Origin: Botryotinia globosa
Lineage: Eukaryota; Ascomycota; Leotiomycetes; Helotiales; Sclerotiniaceae
Direction of reading: 5' to 3'
DNA length: 64,000 nt
Assembly (NCBI GenBank): GCA_014898425.1
Contig: RCSZ01000014.1
Coordinates: 496,001 to 560,000, forward strand
The notes below the pieces were generated by a model. That model did not search any database, was not told where the DNA came from, and saw nothing but the letters and a program-made list of their open reading frames with translations. The first letter of the stretch is position 1; each line of letters begins with the position of its first letter. The translations under genes and the position numbers were made by a program. This document shows positions 11,074-22,775 of this stretch, in pieces.

Positions 11074-11578
11074 TTTGACTAATTAAGAGGTTGTATGTAA
11101 AAAGAATTGAAAGTGATTATGTATGTATGACTTGAGCGAAGGTTCTTAAACGTCAGGTCGTGAGAGAAAAAGTGGTAGGAATTTTCAAAATAGTATTGTA
11201 TGAAGATTTAAAAAAGAAAAGGGAAAAATAATCTTGCTTGAATATGTACTTTACCTGCAGGAATTAAGACGTAGCTTAATTTGATCCCGAAATTGACGAG
11301 GTCATTTTGAGCCACACTTCCCGAACGTCTCCAGCCAATAGGAAGAATTGAAATGGTCAGGTCATGTGGCGCAGTTCGGGATCTTACGGAGGATTAATGA
11401 AATTTTTAATTTGCGTCATGCAGACTTATTGGTGAACGTATTGCGGGAGTGAATCATGAATTTGTGAGAAGCTTCATTTTTTGATCTCATAGGTACAAGG
11501 TAGGTAGGTAGCTTGTTGATCTCTTCTTTACACCATCGTTCAAAATCAATAGGTTTTCTTCGTAGTCTATCATCCATA
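11074..11578. promoter_or_regulatory. Divergent promoter region, cytochrome c / mitochondrial protein
   Basis: Two mitochondrial-protein genes are transcribed away from each other from this 505-bp interval, so shared regulation is plausible. The interval holds an A-rich leader on the cytochrome c side and a GTAGGTAGGTAG microsatellite at about 11502-11513 on the other. No factor site is claimed. Confidence 0.4.
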
Positions 11579-12422
11579 ATGTCGTCCACAGCCTCTATAC
11601 CCAGGTTTCTTTTACCACTTCGATCTCCTCTCTGGTCTCTGTCTTCAAAAACGACCATTCGCAATGCTTCTACCAAGTCAAAGAACAATGCATCCAAAAA
11701 GTCCCCAAAACCCCTCGTTCTCGAAAAACCCACCAAATTCAACCCTCCATCTCACCCTGCCCGCCTCCGCAAAGATCCTCCCCGGTATCCAGGTCCTCAA
11801 CTGAGCGCCGAAGAAATAGCTAGACAAAGTGTGAAGAAATATCCAAATATGATGCCATCGGAAGGAACATTTATGCATTGGTTTCTCAACAACAAGTCCA
11901 TTCATATCTGGATCGCATTGGTAATACCTATTGCAATCTCTCTCAGTTCCTCCAAGCCATATAACTAATCTTCAATTCCAGGGCACTCTCTCCACCCTCG
12001 CAGGAGGAGTCTGGATCACAAACTTTAAGCGCGATTCCCCATTTGGAGATATGCTACCTGAATGGCCACAACTATTTCTACACCCAATCGCATTTACAAG
12101 AACATGTTACGAAGTTTTACAGCTACACACTGCGCATGTAACAGCAGAGACTATGGAAAGGAGAAAACATAAGGTTGAGGACGTTGCGAAGAGGGCTGCT
12201 TATAGAAAGGCGCATGGATTAGATAAAGACGAAGGCTTTGGTGGCTGGACTGCTAAGACTGATAAAGAGGTCTTGGGTCCGGGGATTAAGTTGGGACATG
12301 AAAAAGAAGCTGAGATTGCCGAGACGGCTGAGGGGGGAGCGGAGGGGAATGGCAAGGAAGGAGAGAAGAAGGTGGTTTATGAGAAACAATTCTCAGGAAA
12401 GAAGTGGTTGGGAATTTGGTAA
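11579..12422 (+). CDS. Mitochondrial single-span membrane protein, function unknown
   Basis: Two exons (11579-11920 and 11982-12422) give 260 residues. The N-terminus is rich in Arg, Ser and Leu without acidic residues (PRFLLPLRSPLWSLSSKTT), as in mitochondrial presequences. Then comes a basic Pro/Lys segment and one hydrophobic span at about residues 105-127, encoded across the intron (IHIWIAL + GTLSTLAGGVWI). After it are SPFGDMLPEWPQLFLHPIAF, LHTAHVTAETMERRKHKVED, and a charged C-terminal tail rich in Glu, Gly and Lys. I recall conserved fungal hypothetical proteins with this layout but no assigned function. The start chosen is the ATG at 11579, because upstream in-frame sequence lacks another ATG. 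It is divergently paired with cytochrome c. An inner-membrane accessory role is inference. Confidence 0.75.
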
Positions 12423-12568
12423 GAACCGGACGCATCTTTTGATACCAATTTTATTTTGTTATCGGATTAGAACATTGTTCCGGTGTTGGGCCGACATGAG
12501 ACGAGATATGGTACATGTTTGGGAGAAGAAGGGTATCATTGTAGAAAATTCCTTGTAAGACCGCGGCA

Positions 12569-13781
12569 CTAGGACAGCTCCACAGTCTCCAATCCATCCA
12601 GTACCTCCTCTGCTACACCTCCTTTCTCCATAACCTTTGCGATTATCGTCGCGACCAACTTTCTCTTGATTCCTCCCCTCGGCGGTTGCCATACACCTCC
12701 CTCATTCATCGTCTCTCTTTGAGTCGATGCTAGATCCGTCGTCTCAGCTGCCGCACCTCCAGTAGCAGTATTCATCGCATTAGGGACGCCAGGCGCTGTT
12801 AAACGAGCTGGTAAATCCACGGTCCTCACAGCCAATAATCTTAGATCTCTTCCAGAGCTAGAATCCATATCTACATCTCCATCTTTACGCCTTCTTTCAC
12901 CAATAGTAATAGCTAATACGGCTTCGGCGACTGTAAGCTCTTCTTTACTTGGATCGAAGATTATATTATCTCCAACGGATATGACGAGAAGTGTAATTGG
13001 TGGTCGGGAGTTGGTAGATTGTGGTGTTCGAGGATATAAGTAGACGGAAGCTTCCCAGTCGTCGTCAAAGAGTGGATCTTCATCACCTTCGGACTTGAGA
13101 CGTGGGAGACGAGTGGATAAAAGCGCAAGATGGGTTGTTAAAGAAAGGAGGGGTAGTGGGTAGGATAATGGCTGTGAGAGTAGTAAAATCTGCATGGTTG
13201 TCAGTCGCGATGATTAAAATTTGAACAATTAGAGATATTTCATTATAAATGTATAGAGAAAAACTCACATCAACATATATCTTCCAATGATACCTTGAAT
13301 TAATCCATAATCTCCCCACAAACTCGGCATCTGCTAGCAGCGCCTCACTCAGCATGGCCGCCATAAAAACAGGCATACTATCGTCATCCCTAAACCCCGG
13401 AATCTCCACACTCAACTCTAGCCAATCTCTTTCTCCCTTTTGTTCTTTCTCAAGCTTCTCTTTCTCTATCGCTTCTCTCATATGTTCATCCTCCTCATCA
13501 TCGTCATCATTTTCTGAAGGGCCAAGTTCTGCAGCTTGATAAGTCGGTCGCGATTTTTCGACTTCACATTTTACGCCCACGATAGCTTCAGTGCCATCTG
13601 CAAAACAAATGCGCGCACTGCCATTTGTGCCGGGGAGGACATCGCATTCGGCGATGAGAGGACGGAATTGAGTAGACGTACGGGCATCAGGGCGAATTGG
13701 AGGGTTGAGAGAGAGGGAAGTGTGGAGGTAAGAGAGTTCTGCGGGCGAGAGTAAAAGAGGCTGTGTAGAAGAAGGTGGCAT
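12569..13781 (-). CDS. RRP42: Exosome core subunit Rrp42
   Basis: Two exons (13781-13269, 13189-12569) give 377 residues. The N-terminal half follows the RNase PH-like fold of Rrp42: LSPAELSYLHTSL, PIRPDARTSTQFRPL, then NGSARICFADGTEAIVGVKC. The second half contains the ring-interface and C-terminal region (DDDWEASVYLYP, ITLLVISVGDNIIFDPSKEE, ELTVAEAVLAITIG). Rrp42 is a catalytically inactive member of the six-subunit ring that feeds RNA to Rrp44 and Rrp6 in 3'-5' RNA processing (known). It is longer than yeast Rrp42 (265 residues), because of a D/E-rich insert around residue 90-105 and a low-complexity insert before the C-terminus. The second in-frame ATG at 13781 was chosen over 13868 because homology begins just after it. 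Confidence 0.88.
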
Positions 13782-14218
13782 TTTGGATCCGAGGCTCTTC
13801 AGACACGAAGAGATTGGGAATATGGGGAGAGGTTGTGAGGTGATTGGATTGTTCACGATGTTGTGCAATATTTCTTTGCGAGAGCCAGCCTAGTGGAAAT
13901 TCTTTAGACGAGGCTAGCATGCAAGCAAGGCTGTCTATTCGGTTAAAAAGGCGGCGGAATCTGACCACTCAAATCTCCATGGAATTCTTTTGAATTAAAC
14001 TGAATGAAAAATCAATTATAAATGAATTATATAAGTCATGAAGATTAGAATAATTATTAGCTTTATTGTATATAGTACTCTATGTTACTTAATAAGAATA
14101 ACCAATTTATTAATAATGATATGGAAGTGATTAAAATTTGCCTCTCTAGACAATGGTTTTGTTCTCTACTTATTATTCGCTTGATCTCTATAATAATATA
14201 GAATATAGAAAAACTTAC
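13782..14218. other. AT-rich transition into the repeat island
   Basis: Base composition shifts abruptly at about 13980 from ordinary genic sequence to more than three-quarters A+T by eye. No gene seen; this is the left shoulder of the repeat island. Confidence 0.5.
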
Positions 14219-14529
14219 AGAAGAACTTGGTTATATCGGACTGAGATTTTCGATTAATCAAATTCAATATATCTAAGATTCTAATATAAAAAATAATAAT
14301 TCAAACTTTCTAATCAAAATTTATATCTGATTTTAATTCCAAATTTCAATATTTTCGAAAAAAAATTATATAACTAAAACGAATTATATTTATTAATAAA
14401 AAAAAAACTTATTTAATTAAATTTACTATCAAAATTTACATCGAATTTATAAAAAAAATATCCGATATATTGATATATTCAAAAAATCTGATATTATTAT
14501 ATAAAAAATATTCAAATAAAGAAATTATT
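14219..14529 (+). repeat. Left arm of a foldback element (inverted repeat)
   Basis: The 311 bp from AGAAGAACTTGG to GAAATTATT reappear as reverse complement at 20586-20897 with scattered transition differences (mostly C/T and G/A). The arm abuts the copia element, so it is half of an older palindromic element that the retrotransposon split. Confidence 0.8.
14525..14529 (+). repeat. Target site duplication TTATT, left copy
   Basis: TTATT immediately precedes the 5' LTR and recurs immediately after the 3' LTR at 20483-20487: a 5-bp duplication as made by LTR-retrotransposon integrases. Confidence 0.8.
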
Positions 14530-14763
14530 TGTATAAACAAGGGAATTCATACATAGGGAATTCACTTCAAGGAAATAACCCCAATACAAAGGCTATTATA
14601 TTGAAAGGATTAAGCGAATACGAAAGAGATTAGCTCTTTTAATAGTATCTATATAAAACCTACTATTTTTCTATTTAACTAATTCTTTAGATAGAATACA
14701 ATTAGATATATAGAATCGATATTATATGGGTATTATATCTTCTATATCCTTTTCGAATTAATA
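14530..14763 (+). repeat. 5' long terminal repeat of the copia element
   Basis: 234 bp beginning TGTATAAACAAGGGAATTC and ending CGAATTAATA. It is the same length as the direct copy at 20249-20482, which ends CGAACCAACA. The terminal TG is kept on this copy, while the terminal CA has become TA here, and the reverse holds at the other copy's start (TA). The differences between copies are transitions, as RIP produces. Confidence 0.85.
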
Positions 14764-15558
14764 TTAATTAGTGATATTACAAATTTAAATTAATTATTCG
14801 AAAAACTAAACCCTTTTTTTTATTCTTATTTTTTTACCTTTATTATATACAACACTAACTTTAAAAAAGCTGGTAAGCAATCTGATTAATCTAAACCTAA
14901 ATAAATTACTTTTCAGATTGTAAAAGACTATCAAGATATTTTCAATATAGATTTGTTAAATAATCCTTTATTCAATTGTAATAATATATTAAATACTCCT
15001 TGTTACCTTTTTGTAGGAAAAGATGTAGCTTTAAAGAAAGAGAATTCAAAAAATATGAAATTCAAAAAGGAACTTTAAAATTATTCTTTTTCAAAGGATC
15101 TTTTTATAATTAAACAATTTTTTAAAGGATTTATATTTAGAAATATAATTGAATATTATATTAATAATTATTTTCTTTATAAAACATTTGTATATTCAAA
15201 TGTGAAAGTTATTAATATATCTTTTCAAAAAATGGTTATATATAATTTCAATATTATTTGATATTATTTCTTCAGAAATATTGAAAAGCTAATATTATAT
15301 AGCTTTTATAAAGTTTTGTAATATTATAAAGTATATATTGATTTTAATAAAAATATTAAGGATATTTTTTTAAAGATATTTTTATATAAAAAATATTATA
15401 ATTGAATTATAAAATAATTTAGGGAATATTAAATTAGAATATAATTATTTATATTTGATATATAGACTAACCTTTTTATCAGATTCCTTCAAAATAAATA
15501 TATTACTAATACTTTTAATAAATCTTTAAAAAACGAGTTAAATAGTTAGATAATTTTA

Positions 15559-15969
15559 TTGAAATCTAATAAAATTATAAGAAATTTAGATATTTGTAGA
15601 GGATTATTTAATAATAATAATAACAATTTAAATAACTTCGATAATAATGATTGGAATAATAATAAAGATAGAAATAATAGAAATAATAAAAATAATAAAA
15701 ATAGTAATAAAAATAATAAAAATAATAATGGTTTTAATTATATCAATTATAAGAAAGATTATAATATTAATCAATACAATCAAAGCTATTGTTTTATTAA
15801 TCTTTCGAAAATCTATAAAGATAATAATAGATATAAAGATATTAATAACTCTTTTGATTTAAAAATTAATATATTTGAAAAACATTATTATAAAGTATTT
15901 ATATTATTCAAGATAATAATAATAGCTTTTCTAATTATATTTTCAAATATAGTTAGAGAATATTATTAA
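15559..15969 (+). pseudogene. Gag-region remnant, Asn/Lys-rich frame
   Basis: The 136-codon frame is dominated by Asn and Lys (runs of NNN, NKNN). This is probably what is left of a Gly/Arg/Asp-rich RNA-binding Gag tail after G-to-A conversion. It starts about 800 bp inside the 5' LTR, where copia Gag belongs. It is not a functional gene. Confidence 0.5.
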
Positions 15970-18247
15970 ATAAATCTGAACTGATTTTCTAATACATTTT
16001 AAAGATTATATATTATAATAATCAATAATTTCGAGGAATCTGAATATCAATGGAATATATTCCTCAAATAAAATAATATTTCTCTCAAAATCTATATTAA
16101 AAGAAATCCTAATACAAATCTTTAAAAAATATTTAATATAATAATTATGAATTTGTATTTCTTTTAATATATAATTTTTTTGATTATATACAATTTCTAA
16201 TTATATTATATTAAGATTTTGTTTATATATAATAATATTTTGGAATATTATTTTATAATATATAATCCTTATTTAAATATTTCAAATTTGATTAATTAGA
16301 TTAAATAAATAATCGATTCTTATTGAAAGATATTTCCAAAACAAATTATAATTGAGATATTTTTTATAGATTGATGTTTTTATAATAATAAATCTTTAAA
16401 TTCTTTTTTTTGAAAATCCTATAATAAGTATATAAGTAAATAATCCTTTTTTGTATTATTTAATAAAAGTAAGGATAATTATTATTTTTCTAATTATAAA
16501 AAGAAAGATTATAGATATTATAAATATATTCAAAAAGAAAAAGATTTATTTAAAACGAATTACTATATTAAATATAACAAATTTAATGATAAAAGTTTTA
16601 TGAAATAATATAATTAGTTTTTAATAAACTTTGAATAAAAGGATAATCAAAAAAATAATAGTAATAATAATTATTTTATTAATTAATATTTTATTAATAT
16701 AAATAGTTTTAGAAAGATTTCTATAATATTTTTTATATTAATAGATATTTGTAATGGTTTATTAATAATAATTATTCTCAATAATACTACAAATATTTAT
16801 ATATTGATAATTGAAATATTTATTGTAAATATTAAACAATATAATAATAATAAGTTTTTCAATATTATAATTGATATAGAAATAATCAAAAAATTAATTA
16901 TTGAATATAATTAATATTTAATATAAAAAAAGATTGAGAATATTGAATATAATAAAACTATTGCTAATTAAATAATAATCTAATTCGATATTAAAATAAC
17001 TTTTTTTATTGATTTATTCTATATAAAACTTTTATTCGGAAATGTAGAATGGAATATAATAGAAGCTGATATTTTGTTTTTATTTTATTTAATAGATATA
17101 AATAAACTCAAATTCAAATATAATAACTTTGAAAATATTGTTATTATATCTAAAGATATTTATTTTATATATTAAAGATTTGGTTATATATTTTTATTAT
17201 AGAATATTAATATTTAGAATATAATCGATTCTTCTATTGATAATAGAAAATGCTATCTTATTGAAATCGAATTATAATGAATTCATTATCAATTTAAATA
17301 TTCATTTATTTACAAGTTTTATAAAGTATTCAAATATTTCGAATACAACAAGGATTTTGAAGCAATCAAACAATTCACAAAATTTTGTTATTATTATTAG
17401 ATTCACAGCAAATTATTAAGCAAATTCAAGTTTTTTTTGTTTAATAAAGATTTCGAATTCAATTATATAATGTTTATCAATATTTTCTATATCAATAACA
17501 AATCTGTTCTATATATTATCAATAAAACTATATATTTTCAAATTATTCGATAATTAAGCAATATAATTACGAAATATATATAAAATAAACTTTATAAATA
17601 TTGAATCGATATATACATCAAACCATCAAAGTATATTATTTATAACACAAATATTAACTTTATTAAAAAAAAGTTTTAATAATACATTAATTCAATATTT
17701 ATTTAAATAAAAACAATTTCTATAAAAGCTTATTATTCAATTGATATTATTAAAAGATTTCATACATTATTACATAAATCTTATAAGATTATTTATAAAG
17801 AAACTTGTAGCTTAAACATCGAAAAGATTTCTATACTCCAAATAGTTATAAAAACTATCAATAATATTACAAAACTAAACGAATTAATACCTACCCTATT
17901 TGTTTTTGATATTTTCTTTTGCCTTATCGAAAACAGCCTTTTGATATTAACTATTTTATAATAAGTAGCAATAATCTCAAAAACCATAACAAAGATTCAC
18001 AAGATTTACAATTCTATAAAAATATAGGAAGCTATGAATATATACAATAGATCTTCAACTATTATATTTTATAATTTACTATTGAATAATAATATACTAA
18101 TCTAAAAAAAGAGTAACAGCATTGTTTCAGGAAAATAAAAAGAACCTTTCCCATTTCTCAATATAAATAACAAAATATGTATATTCAGTTTATCTTATAG
18201 ACCTACGAAATTCAGATCTATATTAATGAAACCTTATTACTAGATCA

Positions 18248-18418
18248 ACTAAATTAATTAAATTAACTAAATCAATCAAATTAATTAAATCAATCAAATT
18301 GATTAAATTGATCAAATTAACCAAATCAATCAAATTAATCAAATTGATTAAATTAATTAAATTAATTAAATTAATTAAATTGATTAAAATAATCAAATTG
18401 ATTAGAACAACCAAATTC
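18248..18418 (+). repeat. Nine-base tandem array inside the dead copia element
   Basis: About 19 units of a 9-mer close to AAATTAATT, read in the element's plus frame as repeated Lys-Leu-Ile/Thr/Ser. Variants such as AAATCAATC and AAATTAACC differ only by C/T changes, so the array existed before the mutation wave. The original tripeptide was probably Glu-Pro-(Ile/Thr/Val) or similar, given C-to-T and G-to-A conversion (inference). Confidence 0.75.
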
Positions 18419-19679
18419 CAGATTATCTTAGCAGATACAAAGTAATTTTGTCAAAATCTAGCAAAATTAAATCACCTGCTTTTAATATATCAATTATATA
18501 TACTACAAATCCTAAGAAATCTTTTTCAGATTTGTTCAAAAACAATCAAATGTTTATATCAATATTTTTTTTATAGGTAATTATATCTTAGATTCAAGTT
18601 TATATATAAAATCAACACTCTAATTATTTCATTATCAATTTCAAGGAATTAGTTTTATATAAAGAATCTAGAAAGAAAAAGATTAATAGATTGATAATTA
18701 AAAATATATTCAAAATTATATTATTAATAAATATCCCTTTGGGAATATATATTTTTAAATTACAATTTATTAATGAAATCAAAAACAAAAAAATAAATAT
18801 CAAATTTTATAAATCGAAATTAATTATTTAGATATATAATAATATCAATAAAACAATTATTTTAATGTAATTATTAATAATTCAATAATTATATTAGTAT
18901 ATTCTAGCTTTATTAATTACAAGTATTCGGAAGAATAGTATAGGTGTGTATATTCGAAATATTATTTAAATATATATTCAATCTATATTGAATCTATATT
19001 GTATATTCTATATTTATATTTTAAAGAAAATAAATCTATCCATTGATATAATACTATTCATTATTAAATCATTATATAATATTCTAAAAGCAGGAAATTA
19101 TTGATTCAGAATATATTATATCTATTATTATAAAAAACTTAGAATATGATAATCTATATATAATCTGTATTTTTTATATATTAATAATAAAAAGATTGGA
19201 TTTGATATTGTAAGATTACAAATAAATAATATATTTATTGTAGGAAATAATATATTTATATAAACTGAGAATAAACAATTTAAACAAATCAATTTTATAA
19301 CTAAAGATTACAAGGAATTAATTTATAATCATTTATTACAATTTAATAATATCATTTTTATATTCCAAAATAATAATATTTATTTCAATCAAAAAAATCA
19401 ATATAATAATTTGCAATTTGTTTTTATAAAATCTATAAATATTTATAAAATATATAGCAAGGTTCGAAAGTATATTTCTATATATAATCAATATATTATA
19501 TAATAAGCCTATAAAATATATATTATAATAATATATTAATCTAAAATATTTTTTGATTTTTTAATAATTGTATAAATAATATAACCTAATAAGAATAATA
19601 TTATAACATTGAATAAATACATCAAATAATAAAAAGAAAATTCTATCAAAGAATTGAATTATATATTATTCAATCTAAA

Positions 19680-20190
19680 TTTATTCAAGATTATTATCTT
19701 TACAAATACTTTTTTTATAAATAACAAAAATTATTTATTCTAAATAAACTATATAATTATTATAATAAATAAATACAATAATACTAATATTATCTATTAG
19801 TTATTTATTAAATACAAGAAAGTTATATATAATATTTTGATATTCGAATTATATAAATTAGTTTAGGGATTCGATATCAACATTGTAATCACTTTAATAA
19901 TTAATATCATTCTCAACAAAAAGATTCTATTAGTTTTATATACTGATTCGAAATTTTTATACAACTTATTTATCAAACTAAATATAACCAATAAAAAAAA
20001 ATTAATAATCAATATTATAATATTATATTAATCTTATAAGAGAAAAGAGATTATTAAAATTATATAAATCGATAATCCAATTAATCTAGTTGATATAATA
20101 ACAAAAGGAAAGCTATATTAAATTCTAACTGATTTGATTAATATAAATAAAATTGATATCAAAATAATGAAATAGATAGAGAGAGTATAA
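19680..20190 (+). pseudogene. Copia RNase H and C-terminal Pol remnant
   Basis: Stop-interrupted reading that still follows copia RNase H: IIIFTNTFFINNKNYLF, LYKLV*GFDINIVITLIINI, LYTDSKFLYNLFIKL, IDNPINLVDIITKGKL. The retained DSK of the active-site region and the spacing to the 3' LTR establish plus-strand orientation. Family knowledge: this domain degrades RNA in the RNA:DNA hybrid during reverse transcription. Here it is non-functional. Confidence 0.75.
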
Positions 20191-20248
20191 GGAAAGGATT
20201 GATTTTATAGAAAACTATTATATTAAAATTATAAAAGAGAATTCCGAA

Positions 20249-20482
20249 TATATAAACAAAGAAATTCATATATAGGGAATTCATTTCAAGAAAATAACCC
20301 TAATATAAAGGCTATTATATTGAAAGGATTAAGCGAATGTAAAAGAAACTAGTTTTTTCAATAATACTTATATAAAATCTACTACTTTTCCATTTAGCTA
20401 GTTTTTTAGATAGAATACAATTAGATATATAGAACTGATATTACGTGGGTACTACGTCTTCTGTATCCTTCTCGAACCAACA
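20249..20482 (+). repeat. 3' long terminal repeat of the copia element
   Basis: Direct copy of 14530-14763, equal in length (234 bp), ending CTTCTCGAACCAACA. Its 3' half is visibly less AT-rich than the 5' copy (GTGGGTACTACGTCTTCTG against the converted ATGGGTATTATATCTTCTA), so RIP was uneven between the two. Confidence 0.85.
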
Positions 20483-20487
20483 TTATT
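20483..20487 (+). repeat. Target site duplication TTATT, right copy
   Basis: Matches 14525-14529 exactly and directly follows the LTR's terminal CA. Confidence 0.8.
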
Positions 20488-20585
20488 CCAATATATTCAA
20501 GATTTCAATATATTCCAATTTAGTATAGCCAAGTTTTTCTATAGTTATATTGGATTAGGATATACTAGAATTTTAAATATATTAG

Positions 20586-20897
20586 AATAATTTCCTTATT
20601 TAAATACTTTTTATATAATGATATCAGATTTTTTGAATATATTAATATAATAAATACTTTTTTTATAAATCCAATATAAATTTTGATAGTAAATTTAATT
20701 AAATAAACTTTTTTTTTAAATTAATAAATATAATTCATTTTAATTATATAATTTTTTTTGAAAATATCAAAATTTGGAATTAAAATCGGATATAAATTTT
20801 GATTAGAAAATTTAAATCATTATTTTTTATATTAGAATTTTGAATATACCGGATTTGATTAATCGAAAATCTCAGTCCGATATAATCAAGTTCTTCT
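20586..20897 (-). repeat. Right arm of the foldback element (inverted repeat)
   Basis: The 312 bp are the reverse complement of 14219-14529. Between the target duplication and this arm lie about 98 bp of loop (20488-20585). The loop itself contains two degenerate, oppositely oriented copies of the arm tip (around 20525-20555), so the element was a near-perfect giant palindrome before copia inserted. Confidence 0.75.
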
Positions 20898-21233
20898 ATA
20901 GCTTGTTGATTCCCTAGCTCGTTGATGAGGCTATAGCTTTGAGATGTTAGTATATGAGTTCTTGTATATTACTTTGAGGCCCATACAAATGTCATTATCC
21001 GGATAGTTTCGAGTTCCTGGAGCTGTTCTTCACATCCCAAGTTCGGCTTATATCGAAATGATCCATGTGAGGATTGGAAATCCAGTCGGCGTAATGTTCC
21101 TCCATTACCCATGCTCTGATGCCAAAGAGCATCTTATATGCCCGAATTTAAATTAGAATTTGATCAAAGCTGTACTTCCTCTTAGTAATCCGATCTCTTT
21201 ATTGTCCAATCATTATATCAAGAATCCTTCAGA
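20898..21233. other. Right shoulder of the repeat island / SDR promoter side
   Basis: Composition returns to normal within about 30 bp of the foldback arm. No gene seen before the SDR start. Confidence 0.5.
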
Positions 21234-22775
21234 ATGCCATCTATTCTACCAATTATCTGGAACAACAAGTTCAAACTTCCTCCCCTTCCAGCACCCAATA
21301 ATTTTTCCGGAAAATTTATTCTTATCACTGGCGCAACATCGGGAATATGTTATGCAACTGCAGTACATTTTGTCAATCTGGGTGCACGATCTGTGGTCAT
21401 AACCGGAAGATCGCTTGCGAAAGGGGAATTGGCAAAGGCTAGAATAGAAGATGAGACGAGCACGATAGGAAAAAACATTGTAAGATGCATGGAGTAAGTT
21501 TAATTCAATTATATATTAACATAAGAACAACTGGTTGAAGGTTTTTGATTTCTGAAGTTCCATCAAGTATTCAGATCAGTTGGAATTTGGAATTGTTTCA
21601 GATGTCTACGGGCTTCCAAATGGTGAAAGGTGACTACATATAACGGGCTATTGCAGCTCAATGAGCAGCTCGAAATTGTTACTGTGGTAATATCTTGGTT
21701 CAAACACTAACCCGAGACTCCAGGCTAGACATGAGCACCTTTGAAACTATCAACGAATTCGCAGGGAAAGTGACAAGAGATATTCAAGAGATCGACTTCG
21801 TTTGTTTGAATGCTGGAGCTATTTCCACTAAGCAAAAATTAGGCAAGGAAGGAGGATATGAAAGCATGATTGAGATAAGCGTTCTTGGAACTTCCTTCTT
21901 GGCGTTACTACTACTGCCTTGGATGAAAGAAGTTGGAAGAGGAAATGCTCATTTGGGCATAGTAACAAGTAAGTGACATCGAGACACTTGTACCTTGACG
22001 GATCCCCGTCGATCGACTCTAAAAAGAAACCCGCTTGGATTTTTGAATGGGTTTGACTAATATGGAACTTTCAGGTGGTCTTCATAGGAACGTCGATATC
22101 TCCAAGTGGCCGAAAAATTATGTGCTCAAATATTGGAGCGTGAAGGAGAACTGGAAGGACGGGCAAAGTGGTTATGCTCTAGCCAAATTGCTCCAGCAGT
22201 ATGCGGTCAATGAAATCGCCAAGTTGACACTAAGCGCTGATGGAAAGTATGAAATGTTCCCCTCACGTCCACCTCTCGAATTTGTAATCACATAGTATGT
22301 GCTGATGTCAATCAACTTGTCAAGGAACAAGGCCATTGTGAACTCAATTTGTCCAGGTTATTCTCGCCTCGGCCTAATTATGAGTGATGACTTTCAATCC
22401 TAATTCGTTCTAGGGATGATAAAATCAGACCTTGGACGAGAGTACAAGACCGGTGTAGCAATGAGTATAATGACCAGTTTGTGGATGGGTCTTGCTTGCA
22501 AGACTACTGAAGGCGGTGCTCGAACTTACGTTCTTACGGCTCTCACTCCTTCATCGGAACATGGCGCACATTATACAAATTATGAGACGGAGGAAAAGTA
22601 TAAGAGGTAGGTTCTTTACAACCCCCTTGATTATGTGTAAGCTAAGAATATATGTAGTTCGGTTGAGCATAACATCTTTGAAGACGAGGGCCAAAACATG
22701 CAGGTGCAAGTTTGGAAAGAGATATTGGAATCTGTGGATAAAAATTATCCAGACGTGGCCCGAGAGAGTCCGTAG
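21234..22775 (+). CDS. Short-chain dehydrogenase/reductase (SDR)
   Basis: Seven exons (21234-21493, 21657-21686, 21724-21968, 22075-22246, 22325-22356, 22414-22606, 22658-22775) close in frame to 349 residues. The N-terminal Rossmann motif is ITGATSGICYATA, where the last glycine of the usual TGxxxGxG is Cys. The NAG motif (CLNAGAI) follows, then the catalytic Ser in VTSGLHRNV and the YxxxK pair in GYALAKLL. CPGMIKSDLG closes the cofactor site. This is a classical SDR of the retinol-dehydrogenase-like fungal type, using NAD(P)H on an unknown small molecule. Exon 2 is only 30 nt and is flanked by a 37-nt intron, so the N-terminal splice choice is less sure than the rest. It is the first of four plus-strand oxidation/transport genes next to the repeat island, which suggests a small pathway cluster (inference). 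Confidence 0.85.

Larger units (their letters stand above)
14530..20482 (+). mobile_element. RIP-degraded Ty1/copia LTR retrotransposon
   Basis: A 5,953-bp element with 234-bp LTRs and a 5-bp target duplication. The inside is almost entirely A/T with stops in every frame. Remnants still read as copia Pol on the plus strand. An RNase H stretch at about 19680-20130 reads IIIFTNTFFINN (family: RLIVFTDASFANN), LYTDSKFLYNLFIKLN, then SYKRKEII. A tail at about 20150-20190 reads NKIDIKIMK..IER (family: NRLDIKVEGWVER). A Lys/Asn-rich Gag-like frame lies at 15559-15969. Gag, then integrase, reverse transcriptase and RNase H is the order for copia; I can anchor only the ends firmly. The residue changes fit C-to-T and G-to-A conversion (A to T or I, D to N). 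No product can be made, so the element is dead unless supplied in trans. Confidence 0.88.

Noticed and set aside
11513..11578. Upstream start for the mitochondrial protein
   Set aside because: No ATG in that part of the frame, and the presequence-like residues begin at 11579.
13083..13196. Start of RRP42 exon 2 at the in-frame ATG (13195)
   Set aside because: That ATG overlaps the intron acceptor ATGCAG; the spliced frame joining both halves explains it better.
18223..18414. Minus-strand Leu/Ile/Asn repeat protein
   Set aside because: Mirror image of the 9-bp array within the dead copia element; not a gene.
14000..20900. CRISPR-like or centromeric interpretation of the AT-rich block
   Set aside because: LTR borders, target duplication and copia RNase H remnants explain the block; no spaced identical repeats were seen.
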